From contig DASYRN010000031.1 in NCBI GenBank assembly GCA_036004365.1, forward strand, positions 1 through 13,365: DNA of 13,365 nt, read 5' to 3'. Source of the stretch: DP-36 sp036004365. Lineage in GTDB: Bacteria; Desulfobacterota; Binatia; UBA9968. A model generated the notes under the pieces. The model ran no database searches. It saw only the letters and a list, made by a program, of their open reading frames with translations, and had not been told where the DNA came from. Positions 1-6,045 of this stretch are shown one piece after another (positions within the stretch are counted from its first letter, which is position 1; every line of letters starts with the position of its first letter). Position numbers and translations under genes: made by a program.

Positions 1-1
1 G

Positions 2-1324
2 GCGGTAGCGGACTCCTTCATTCGGGCCTACCGGTTAGCGACGACGGACCCGATGGGGCCTGTATATCTTTGTTATGACAGCGAGGTACAGGAGAAGAAG
101 CTGAACGGAGAGGTTCCGTTTCCGTCATTGGATCGGTATGCAGCGTCGTTGCCGATGCAGACGCCGGAGGAGGGATTTGAGAAGACGGTGAAGTGGCTGG
201 TGGAAGCCAAAACACCGATCATCATCGCTGATTGGGTGGGAAGAAGAGAGGCGGGCTTTAAGGCTTTGGCAGAGCTAACAGAGCTTCTTGCGATTCCGGT
301 TTTAGATCAGTTTGGCCGGCTGAATTTCGCTATTAACCATCCTCTGAATCTCACCGGCATGCAGGAGAAGGTCTTGGGCCAGGCTGATGTTGTTCTTGTT
401 CTGGATGTCCCGGACCTTGAGGGATCCGTGAGCAAGAGAGTTCAGGAGAAGGGATCGCGACGGCCCATTCCTTTGCTTTCGCCAAGCGCTCGGGTCATTA
501 ACGTCGGCCTGGACGATCTTTTGGTTAGAGCTTGGTCTCACGATTTCAACAAGCTGCGCGAGGCGGACCTTTCAATCATGGCTGACACTTCGGTTTTCTT
601 GCCTGAGTTGGTCCGGCGGTTGAAGGGGGAGAAGGAGGCGTTGAAAAGAAGAGAGGCAGACATCGAAAAAAGGCGTGAGCAATGGTCTAAGCTTCACGCC
701 GAGCGGGACGAAGCGATGGCGCGCGAAGCACGCTCTAAATGGGATGAGAAGCCGATCGCAACCACGAGGCTCTACAGTCAACTGGCAGAGGTTCTCAAAA
801 ACGAAGACTGGATGCTCACTAACGGGACCTCTTCCGGCAAGGAGAACTTTTACCTTGGTGCCAAAAAGTTCAATCAAGTCCTGGGGAAGTATAAAGGCGG
901 CGGCTTGGGCTACGGCCTGCCGGCTTCGCTCGGAGCCGCGTTGGCGATGAAAGGCTCGGGCAAGCTATGCGTCGATCTTCAGCCCGATGGAGATTTGCTC
1001 TTTACCATCAGTGCTCTATGGACGGCGGCGCACTATCAGATTCCGCTGCTCATCGTGGTTTGCAGCAATCGCTCCTACTACAACGATGAGGAGCACCAAG
1101 AGCGAATGGCTCACTTGAGAGGCCGGCCAGTCGAGAACAAGGTGATCGGAATTCGTATCGAAGATCCGGCCGTTGATTTTGCGGCGAACGCCCGCTCCTA
1201 CGGAGTTTGGGGCGTCGGCCCGATCACTGAGCCGAAGGATCTCGCCAAGGCCCTCAGCGAGGCGGTCCAAGTGGTGAAAGAGGGAAAACCGGCTTTGGTT
1301 GATGTGGTTGTTCAAATGCGCTGA
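2..1324 (+). CDS. Thiamine-diphosphate-dependent enzyme (acetolactate synthase-like), 5'-truncated by the window edge
   Basis: The frame is open from base 2, so the gene starts outside the window; about 440 C-terminal residues are present. An ATG at 53 is internal: the residues before it (FIRAYRLATTDP) fit the end of the N-terminal pyrimidine-binding domain of this superfamily. The middle part is the TPP_enzyme_M-like domain. The C-terminal domain carries the ThDP/Mg motif: PDGDLLF (about 983-1003), then LWTAAHYQIP, closing with CSNRSYYND (about 1060-1086). The catalytic Glu of the N-terminal domain lies outside the window. A charged stretch (KRREADIEKRREQW, about 640-690) probably forms a helical linker. 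Known members decarboxylate 2-oxoacids or make acetolactate; this one could be acetolactate synthase-like, benzoylformate decarboxylase-like or oxalyl-CoA decarboxylase-like, and the substrate cannot be read from sequence. Its stop codon overlaps the end of the Hb cassette attC. Confidence 0.85.
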   Translation, partial: AVADSFIRAYRLATTDPMGPVYLCYDSEVQEKKLNGEVPFPSLDRYAASLPMQTPEEGFEKTVKWLVEAKTPIIIADWVGRREAGFKALAELTELLAIPVLDQFGRLNFAINHPLNLTGMQEKVLGQADVVLVLDVPDLEGSVSKRVQEKGSRRPIPLLSPSARVINVGLDDLLVRAWSHDFNKLREADLSIMADTSVFLPELVRRLKGEKEALKRREADIEKRREQWSKLHAERDEAMAREARSKWDEKPIATTRLYSQLAEVLKNEDWMLTNGTSSGKENFYLGAKKFNQVLGKYKGGGLGYGLPASLGAALAMKGSGKLCVDLQPDGDLLFTISALWTAAHYQIPLLIVVCSNRSYYNDEEHQERMAHLRGRPVENKVIGIRIEDPAVDFAANARSYGVWGVGPITEPKDLAKALSEAVQVVKEGKPALVDVVVQMR

Positions 1325-1379
1325 TAACAGGTAGCCTGACGCGCTGAACGTTTCAGCTGAGCGTGAGCGAAGGTTATAC
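1322..1379 (-). repeat. Integron attC site closing the haemoglobin cassette
   Basis: A 58-bp imperfect palindrome just downstream of the haemoglobin stop codon. On the plus strand the outer cores are TGATAAC (1322-1328) and GTTATAC (1373-1379), which pair over ATAAC/GTTAT. Inside lie GCCTGACGC (1334-1342) and GCGTGAGC (1361-1368), which pair with one bulged base, then a perfect GCTGAA-CGT-TTCAGC hairpin (1343-1357). On the gene strand GGGTATAAC at this site exactly complements GTTATACCC at the head of the same cassette (1781-1789). The distal core departs from GTTRRRY and overlaps the stop of the ThDP enzyme gene, so it may be a secondary target site or have drifted. Confidence 0.6.
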
Positions 1380-1788
1380 CCTCTTATCTCTCAACAATAT
1401 CAGTTTTGGTACTGTCAACGAATGCCAGCACCTCCTTCTGTTCTTGGGCAGGAACCGAAAACGTATCAAGAGTGGCATTCAAGTGAGCGATAAATATCTG
1501 CCAGTCACTCTCGCTGATGGCCATGCCTTTATGCGAAGTGGCCATATCCCTGCCGGTATAATAAAGAGGGCCACCAGCACTTGAACACAAAAAGTCGATC
1601 AACAATTGTTTCTCGCGGCGTACACCATCTTCCCCGCGGTGGCCCCAAAAACGACCTAGTTGAGGGTCTGTCTTCAGCCTCGTGAGAAGATCATCAGCCA
1701 CCGCTGCAATCGCGTCGTAACCACCGAGTCGTGCATACAGTGTTTTTGATTCGCTCATATAATAACCTCCTGTGTCTTGTGGGTATAA
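1328..1788 (-). mobile_element. Integron gene cassette 3 (truncated haemoglobin)
   Basis: Inferred cassette of about 461 bp, bounded by the G^TT cut points of two attC sites. It holds one gene in the usual orientation, with its start 31 bp after the leading core and an attC after the stop. Leading core GTTATACCC and trailing R'' GGGTATAAC are perfect complements over 9 bp. Confidence 0.65.
1384..1758 (-). CDS. Group I truncated haemoglobin (TrHbN-like)
   Basis: 124 residues, the usual length for a bacterial 2-over-2 globin. Family features seen: YARLGGYDAI near the N terminus (residues 8-17), the GGP turn (62-64), then YYTGRDMATSHKGM, in which His76 should be the proximal haem ligand. The final helix region is ordinary. 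The ATG at 1758 is preceded by a strong AGGAGGT. Group I globins bind O2 and NO in the cytoplasm and are often linked to NO dioxygenation or oxygen sensing; which applies here is unknown. The gene is the third cassette of the integron relic, converges on the ThDP enzyme gene, and has no promoter of its own that I can see, so it may depend on read-through from the cassette promoter. Confidence 0.9.
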   Translation of the reverse strand: MSESKTLYARLGGYDAIAAVADDLLTRLKTDPQLGRFWGHRGEDGVRREKQLLIDFLCSSAGGPLYYTGRDMATSHKGMAISESDWQIFIAHLNATLDTFSVPAQEQKEVLAFVDSTKTDIVER

Positions 1789-1873
1789 CTCTCAGGGTGA
1801 GCGGCCAGCGCCCATTAACGCCCCAACCAAGCTGGTCGCTTCGCTGCCGGTCCTCTCCCACCACCTGTTAGAT
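1783..1873 (-). repeat. Integron attC site closing the cassette of the small unknown protein
   Basis: A 91-bp imperfect palindrome. Outer cores on the plus strand are GTATAAC (1783-1789) and GTTAGAT (1867-1873). Inner arms AGGGTGAG and CTCCCACC pair partly, and GGCCAGCG pairs with CGCTGCC around a longer variable middle. GTTAGATGGC (1867-1876) is the exact complement of the head of its own cassette (GCCATCTAAC, 2240-2249, plus strand). Confidence 0.75.
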
Positions 1874-2248
1874 GGCACTCGAGCGATCAGGCGTATTTCT
1901 TGACCGCCTTCTCGACGGCGCCGCCAGCCCTGGCTAGGTCGTCGGGTACCATGACCGGATGAATCTCAATACTTGCATTGAACGCAAGGAACCACGGCTC
2001 AGCGATGGCTGGGATTTGAGAAGCATCTTGCATCTCAAGAAAAATGAACCCCGCGCGCTGACCGTTGTTGTCCGTAAAATAGACGGCCTCCGGCTTCAAA
2101 TCTGCCAGAATGGATTGGATGGTCGCGCCGAGCTTTCCGGCCTTCGCGGCTGCGTTCCCGGACTCAACGGGGATGTTGACCTTCAGTAAGAACCGCATAG
2201 TTCACCTCCTGACGGTTTGGTGTCTTGGATTCATGCAGCGCCATCTAA
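1789..2248 (-). mobile_element. Integron gene cassette 2 (small uncharacterised protein)
   Basis: Inferred cassette of 460 bp between the cut points of two attC sites. One gene, same orientation as its neighbours, starting 51 bp after the leading core GTTAGATGGC. The head and the attC R'' core match as perfect 10-bp complements. Confidence 0.75.
1887..2198 (-). CDS. Small uncharacterised protein (103 aa), cassette-borne
   Basis: I do not recognise a defined function. The protein is soluble with no signal peptide or membrane segment. It opens with a beta-strand-like MRFLLKVNIPVE, then a helical stretch (GNAAAKAGKLGATIQSIL), a second strand pair (AVYFTDNNGQRAGFIFLEM), a conserved-looking AEPWF (about residues 67-71) and an acidic/Ala-rich helical tail. 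This order resembles small ferredoxin-like alpha/beta dimeric folds such as DUF3303-type proteins, but that is inference. The ATG is preceded by AGGAGGTGA, an excellent ribosome binding site, so the start is secure. It is the second cassette of the integron relic. Similar proteins have sometimes been labelled pantothenate synthetase; nothing here supports that. Confidence 0.8.
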   Translation of the reverse strand: MRFLLKVNIPVESGNAAAKAGKLGATIQSILADLKPEAVYFTDNNGQRAGFIFLEMQDASQIPAIAEPWFLAFNASIEIHPVMVPDDLARAGGAVEKAVKKYA

Positions 2249-2307
2249 CGTGCCGCTAACCGGCGCGCGCCGCCTTGCGCGCGTCCATGTTGAGCGGGTG
2301 GTTGGGC
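2243..2307 (-). repeat. Integron attC site closing the binding-protein cassette
   Basis: The clearest attC in the window, 65 bp. On the plus strand: R-type core ATCTAAC (2243-2249, fits RYYYAAC), spacer GTG, inner box CCGCTAAC (2253-2260), a GC-rich loop, inner box GTTGAGCGG (2289-2297), spacer GTG, and core GTTGGGC (2301-2307, fits GTTRRRY). The inner boxes pair as CCGCT/AGCGG and AAC/GTT with a single extrahelical G, the arrangement that orients attC recombination. GTTGGGCGGC (2301-2310) exactly complements GCCGCCCAAC (3161-3170) at the head of the same cassette. Confidence 0.88.
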
Positions 2308-3169
2308 GGCATTATCAGCGAGACGCCGCCGGTGCGACCACGGCGTCCTTGAACCCGGCGTTGTCGAAGGCCCGGCGGACGACTCCAGTCGCCTTCGCGG
2401 TCTCGATGAAATCGGAAACGAATCCGAGCGCGGCAGGCCGGTTCTTTGGTACCGCCACGGCGACGACGCCCCCGACGTCAAAGGAGCCTTCTAGAACGCG
2501 CGCACCGGGCAATTGGGCAGCGAGACCCGCAAGCGTTTCGCGGCTCGCGGCGGCCGCATCCACTTTTCCAGCCCGCACCTGCTCGCGAATCTCAGCAAGT
2601 GTCTTGAAGCGGAGCAGAGTCGCGCTCTTCAGAGCCTGCTGCCGATTCCGGGCGGTAACCGATCCCTCAGCGACAGCGATGCGTACACCGGGGCGATCCA
2701 CATCGGCCTGAGCGTGGATTGCGGAGCCGCTGGGAACGAGATAGGTCAACTCGGTGCGGTAATATGCAGGTCCGTAGTCCATCACCTTCGCGCGCTCTTC
2801 ATCGAACCCGAGGAAAGTGACGTCCCACGCACCGCGGCGAGCCGCTTCGAGTAAGTCCACGTAGTTGTCATACATCATGAGCTCTACCGGTGCGCCAAGC
2901 TTTTCGCCGAGCGCGTTCGCCAGATCCACTGCCACGCCCCGTGGGCGACTGGTCGCGGGATCGAGCGTCGCGCGGAACGTGTTCGCTGTCGGCCCCACGG
3001 AGATCGCGACCCTTACTTTGCCCGTTGGCGCAAGCTGCTGCCCGACTGCAGCAGAGCTTCCGTCGTTTCGCAGTGACGCGCAGGCGGTTAGCGCTGCAGC
3101 GAGAAGGACGAGACTCGATTTGAGCAGACTCATCGTTATTTCTCCCTTCCGCGGAGGATTGCCGCCCAA
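2249..3169 (-). mobile_element. Integron gene cassette 1 (family-3 solute-binding lipoprotein)
   Basis: Inferred 921-bp cassette, the one nearest the integrase remnant. It starts with the core GTTGGGCGGC (minus strand from 3170), carries one gene starting 37 bp in, and ends with the 65-bp attC at 2243-2307. It is visibly richer in GC than the neighbouring cassettes, as expected when cassettes come from different sources. Confidence 0.78.
2315..3133 (-). CDS. Extracellular solute-binding lipoprotein, family 3 (amino-acid type)
   Basis: 272 residues from the ATG at 3133. I chose this start because GGAAGGGAG lies just upstream and the protein then opens with a proper lipoprotein signal: MSLLKSS, a hydrophobic core, and lipobox LTAC with Cys18; an in-frame ATG at 3169 would sit on the cassette core. 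The mature part has the type II periplasmic binding fold of SBP_bac_3: a first strand KVRVAISVGP, RGVAVDLANALGEKLG, then DLLEAARRGAWDVTFLG and ERAKVMDYGPAYYRTELTYLV, with an ending typical of the family (DFIETAKATGVVRRAFDNAG). Such proteins feed polar amino acids to ABC importers. No permease or ATPase of that family lies nearby; as a single-gene cassette it would have to work with a host transporter or act as a stand-alone binding or sensing lipoprotein. Confidence 0.88.
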   Translation of the reverse strand: MSLLKSSLVLLAAALTACASLRNDGSSAAVGQQLAPTGKVRVAISVGPTANTFRATLDPATSRPRGVAVDLANALGEKLGAPVELMMYDNYVDLLEAARRGAWDVTFLGFDEERAKVMDYGPAYYRTELTYLVPSGSAIHAQADVDRPGVRIAVAEGSVTARNRQQALKSATLLRFKTLAEIREQVRAGKVDAAAASRETLAGLAAQLPGARVLEGSFDVGGVVAVAVPKNRPAALGFVSDFIETAKATGVVRRAFDNAGFKDAVVAPAASR

Positions 3170-3300
3170 CTACTAAGTGAGTCGGTCAGCCTATCCCAAC
3201 CGGCAATTTCATAATTATTGTCAATCCTATAATCTTTTTCACTCCCTAACAACAAAAAGCCTGACCCGACAAACACTGCACTATTGTCAGCCTTTGCCGG
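3161..3300 (-). other. attI-like spacer between integrase remnant and first cassette
   Basis: About 130 bp of AT-richer DNA with no gene between the intI stop and the first cassette. It ends in the simple core GTTGGGC (minus strand, 3170-3164) with no full attC palindrome before it, which is what an attI-cassette junction should look like. Short repeats are visible on the minus strand (TGACAATA twice, GGCTGAC twice), reminiscent of integrase-binding direct repeats, but I cannot prove that. The position next to the 3' end of intI fits integrons whose integrase reads in the same direction as the cassettes. Confidence 0.45.
3224..3252 (-). promoter_or_regulatory. Candidate cassette promoter (Pc)
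   Basis: On the minus strand TTGTTA (3252-3247) and TAGGAT (3229-3224) are separated by 17 bp, each matching the sigma70 boxes at 4 of 6 bases. A start near 3217 would give a leader of about 85 nt before the binding-protein gene and could serve all three cassettes. This is a weak match and only a candidate. Confidence 0.3.
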
Positions 3301-3531
3301 CTACAGTCGGTCCGAATCAATCCCAGGTTGATCCGCTAGAGTATGAACTCCCTTACCGCCGCGATTCAAGACATGGGTATAGATCATCGTGGTACTGACA
3401 TCTCTATGCCCCAAGAGCTCCTGAGCGGTCGTGATGTCGTATCCATCTTCCAGCAGATGTGTGGCGAAGGAGTACCGAAGTGTATGGCAGGTGGCGGGCC
3501 TAGGAATACCTGCTTTTATAAAAACGCTCAC
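3301..3531 (-). pseudogene. intI: Integron integrase (IntI) C-terminal fragment
   Basis: A 76-codon open stretch from a GTG at 3531, with alignment to IntI starting within a few residues of that point. It holds the second half of the tyrosine-recombinase catalytic domain: HTLRYSFATH (His16, Arg19), LGHRDVSTTMIYTH (His42, nucleophile Tyr51), and the integron-type ending NRGGKGVHTLAD. The phrases LLEDGYDI and TTMIYTHVLNRGG are characteristic of integron integrases rather than XerC/D or phage enzymes. Missing are the N-terminal core-binding domain, box I Arg, the active-site Lys and the IntI-specific extra helix; an intact IntI has about 320-340 residues. Upstream the same DNA reads as the decayed end of the oxidoreductase gene, so the 5' part was deleted. 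The fragment cannot be an active recombinase. Its 3' end faces the cassettes. Confidence 0.85.
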
Positions 3532-3626
3532 GGCGTTTACTTCCCATAAGCCGGTCCACAGAGCTGAAGATGATCCTGTTAGACTGTTTGCCCCGCCTTG
3601 TGCTCAGATAAAAAGGTACCTTCCTA
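3518..3626 (-). pseudogene. Decayed C-terminal continuation of the FdhF/YdeP-like gene
   Basis: After the TAG at 3626-3624 the same frame continues with EGTFL, and after one extra base in the A-run near 3608 the next frame reads LSTRRGKQSN, then IIFSSVDRLMGSKRRERFY. This closely matches the start of the molydopterin-binding C-terminal domain in this family (typically LLSTRRGKQFNS... DPLTG.RRD). So the stop and the frameshift are lesions in an ancestral longer gene. Similarity ends at about 3518, where integrase sequence takes over. Confidence 0.75.
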
Positions 3627-5441
3627 ACGCCCGAGGTCGGGAGGGACGAGCACGCTGAAGAGAGCGCGCCCGCCTGGCATGTTAGAAAATTTTCCGTCCC
3701 TGAACAGAGAAGATCCGCCCCACTGAAGAGAGTCTCCTTCTTTCTTAAGCTTCTCGAGCCCCTGGTAAATGGGGATGATCCGGCTCATTTCAGCTCTGAT
3801 CGCCAAGGTGTCGCGGAAACCAAAGAGCTGGTTCCCGTTCAACATCGCTTTACGTGCCACGAGACAGGGAATCTCCCATTCGGCAAGCGCCTCTCCTATC
3901 TGACGGCCGGGGATCTCTGGGGTGAATCGGATTCTCCTGTCTATGCTCGTAGTCGTCCCGCCGCTTCTCTGCTCGTAACGGGTCTGTCCGGGAAGAACAA
4001 CAACGATCTCACCCGGATCAAGGAGCATGGAGCTATTGAGCGCGAGGTCTTGATGGACGCGGACAGGGACCCTTGTCAGCGCCTCAGAGACCCATCTTTC
4101 CTCGGGCGTCTCTAAGGGATTGCTGCCGATGAAATAGAAAAGACCCATGTTGCCGTTGTGAGCCTCTTCGATCATCTGTGTCGTCTTCAATCCCGGTATC
4201 GAAGAAACCGGATGGCGCCACAGATTCGAGAACCGCCGCGCGTTTTGTTCGTTGACTTCGAATCCGCCGGGAAATGTGTCCGGCGCAAAGCCACTTTCTC
4301 GACCTCCCTGAACCCCACTCTGGCTGCCCATCGGCAGGATGCCGCATCTTTCCCGGCCTAGCAGGCCACGGGCTAGGATCAGATTGACAATCGCCTTGAC
4401 GTCTTCGGCTCCGGACCCGTGCTGCGTCGGTCCTATGCAATGGACGAGGACAGCGGTGCGGGCTGACCCATAGATCTGGGCGAGTCGTTCCATTTCCAGG
4501 CGAGGAAGGCCGGCGATTTGCTCGAGTGTCCTCCAAGGTTGCTGTTCCAACGCGGATCGCAGTTCGTCGAAGCCATGCGTGTGGTGCACGATGAAGCGAT
4601 GGTCCACCCGATTTGTTTCGATCAAAGCTTTTAGCATTCCATTGATGAAGGCGATCTCGCCTCCCGGACGCACCCGATAAAAGTCGTCCATGAGCTTCTT
4701 GCCGAGCAGGGCCGTGGCGGGATCTGAAGAGCTCCAGTAGCGCTCTAGTCTGTATTCTCGCATCGGGCTGACGACGGCGATAAACGTACCTCGTTTCTTC
4801 GCATGGTCCATGTATTGGGTGGCGAGGGGATGATGGCTTCCCAGGTCAGAGCCGAAGACGATCAAGAGATCGGTACTGACAAGATCTGATAGGGAGCACG
4901 TTGCCGCTGGCATGCCCAGTGTCGCTCTCAATCCGTCGATACTTGCGGCGTGACCGAGGGGAGAGCCTAGATCGACGTTGTTCGTGCCAAGCGTGCGCGC
5001 AAGCTTTTGGAAAACGTAGTAGACTTCATTGGTGATCCCGGTGCCGGTAGCGAGAAAGCCCATCCGTTGAGGCGCGATCTTCCGGATGACTTGAGCGATA
5101 GACTCCAAGGCATCATCCCATGAAACGCGTGAAAACCCTTTCTCGCTTCTGCGCCGTACCATAGGGAACGGCAGGCGCCCAAGAGAGCGGAGTTTTGCCT
5201 CGCTGAGTCGTCTTAGAAGATCTGCGTCTGCAAGTGCCGAAGCTTCGAGGGCCGGCATGGTATTTAGCCCGAGGAGTTGCAAACGCGTCGCACAGAGATG
5301 GATTCCATCCGTCACGCTGTCACGCAGACCGTCTCCACCCAAAGAGCAACCATCGCAAACTCCGTGGCGGAGGATTTGCCAGGCGTAAGGCAAGGCTCTT
5401 TTGTTGTGCCAGACCGCTGCAGCTATCTCACGAAGGAACAC
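3624..5441 (-). CDS. FdhF/YdeP-like molybdopterin oxidoreductase, C-terminally truncated (probable pseudogene)
   Basis: 605 codons from a GTG at 5441; relatives are roughly 700-770 residues. Seen: ALPYAWQILRHGVCDGC with the CDGC motif (Cys29, Cys32), THLC-like GIHLC, SWDDALESIA, the molybdopterin domain (GITNEVYYVFQKLARTLGTNN), PTQHGSGAEDVKAIVN, GSQSGVQGGRE, RYEQRSGGTTTS and QWGGSSLF. These fit the FdhF/YdeP family of formate-dehydrogenase-like enzymes, which bind bis-MGD and have no proven reaction in most cases. Two defects: the C-terminal cofactor-binding domain is cut off by a TAG, with recognisable remnants beyond; and the position aligned with the Cys/Sec Mo ligand (normally LCH.PS) is Gly163 in PLGHAAS. 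The start is uncertain because relatives extend further upstream and no good ribosome binding site is evident; the 5' end may also be damaged. It diverges from the cupin gene. Confidence 0.82.
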   Translation of the reverse strand: MFLREIAAAVWHNKRALPYAWQILRHGVCDGCSLGGDGLRDSVTDGIHLCATRLQLLGLNTMPALEASALADADLLRRLSEAKLRSLGRLPFPMVRRRSEKGFSRVSWDDALESIAQVIRKIAPQRMGFLATGTGITNEVYYVFQKLARTLGTNNVDLGSPLGHAASIDGLRATLGMPAATCSLSDLVSTDLLIVFGSDLGSHHPLATQYMDHAKKRGTFIAVVSPMREYRLERYWSSSDPATALLGKKLMDDFYRVRPGGEIAFINGMLKALIETNRVDHRFIVHHTHGFDELRSALEQQPWRTLEQIAGLPRLEMERLAQIYGSARTAVLVHCIGPTQHGSGAEDVKAIVNLILARGLLGRERCGILPMGSQSGVQGGRESGFAPDTFPGGFEVNEQNARRFSNLWRHPVSSIPGLKTTQMIEEAHNGNMGLFYFIGSNPLETPEERWVSEALTRVPVRVHQDLALNSSMLLDPGEIVVVLPGQTRYEQRSGGTTTSIDRRIRFTPEIPGRQIGEALAEWEIPCLVARKAMLNGNQLFGFRDTLAIRAEMSRIIPIYQGLEKLKKEGDSLQWGGSSLFRDGKFSNMPGGRALFSVLVPPDLGR

Positions 5442-5612
5442 AAAACACCTCGAGTTGCTTTTGCTCTATTTGACAGGCTATTTTCTTTCTTCACGGTGGC
5501 AAAGGTCAATTCATATTTTTGGCGCCCGACTCTTTTAGATCGAGCAGCGGTAATTACGATAACTACCTGAGACAGCAGCGACCTAACCAAGTACAAAGAG
5601 GAGGACTTCATC

Positions 5613-6029
5613 ATGGCAAGGTACGCAAAGTTCTATCTTCCGCTCGACAAGGTCAAAGAGAAAGAGTTTCTTAGCCGGCCGATGGGTTGCAAAGCCGTGG
5701 GTTTCAGCTTCGTCCGTTACAAACCCGGCGAGGGCGCAACGTATGTCCATCGCCACCGGGTTCAGGAGGAAGTTTTTGTCACGATAAAAGGCAGCGGCGC
5801 AATCATTCTCGACGGAAAGCGCATTGCGATGCCGCAAGGCACGATCGTGCGCGTTGCGCCAACGGTCTACAGGGCGATAGGAAACGATTCCAAGAAGGAT
5901 GTGATCTTTCTCATCATGGGCGCGATTCCGCCGAAGGCTTTCCCCCTGGGCGGGAGGACTCTGCTGGGCGATGGGATTCCTAATCGGAAAATCATCCCTA
6001 GGTGGAGAAAAGCACGGAATATTAGCTAG
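5613..6029 (+). CDS. Cupin-domain protein
   Basis: 138 residues, ATG preceded by AGAGGAGGAC, so the start is secure. Cupin motif 1 is clear: GATYVHRHRVQEEVFVTIKG with His46, His48 and Glu52/53 as likely metal ligands, ending at Gly60. Motif 2 is present as MPQGTIVRVAP but the usual third His is not evident; Arg87 or Tyr86 lies near that position, so metal binding may be weak or altered. The tail (residues 105-138) is basic. Small single-domain cupins have many roles, from dioxygenase and isomerase chemistry to sugar or metal binding; none can be assigned. A second, broken cupin gene follows 16 bp downstream on the same strand and probably formed a two-gene unit with it. Confidence 0.85.
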   Translation: MARYAKFYLPLDKVKEKEFLSRPMGCKAVGFSFVRYKPGEGATYVHRHRVQEEVFVTIKGSGAIILDGKRIAMPQGTIVRVAPTVYRAIGNDSKKDVIFLIMGAIPPKAFPLGGRTLLGDGIPNRKIIPRWRKARNIS

Positions 6030-6045
6030 CTCAAGTGGTAAATTC

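Noticed and set aside
2217..2711. A 164-codon open frame on the plus strand
   Set aside because: It lies over the attC and antisense to the binding-protein gene; its composition is that of a GC-rich shadow frame with no domain or ribosome binding site.
3173..3300. A full attC before the first cassette
   Set aside because: Only a single core (GTTGGGC) is present; I found no partner core or inner boxes to make a palindrome, so it fits attI or a half site better.
3301..3531. A functional tyrosine recombinase
   Set aside because: It has the C-terminal catalytic residues but lacks box I Arg, the Lys strand and the whole N-terminal domain, and its upstream DNA is another gene.
4084..4536. A 150-codon frame on the minus strand
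   Set aside because: Same strand but another frame of the oxidoreductase gene, which has clear family motifs; this is a shadow.
5442..5612. A promoter or short gene between the oxidoreductase and cupin genes
   Set aside because: A TTGACA-like box at about 5469 has no -10 partner at proper spacing, and the small frames there have no support; only the cupin ribosome binding site is convincing.
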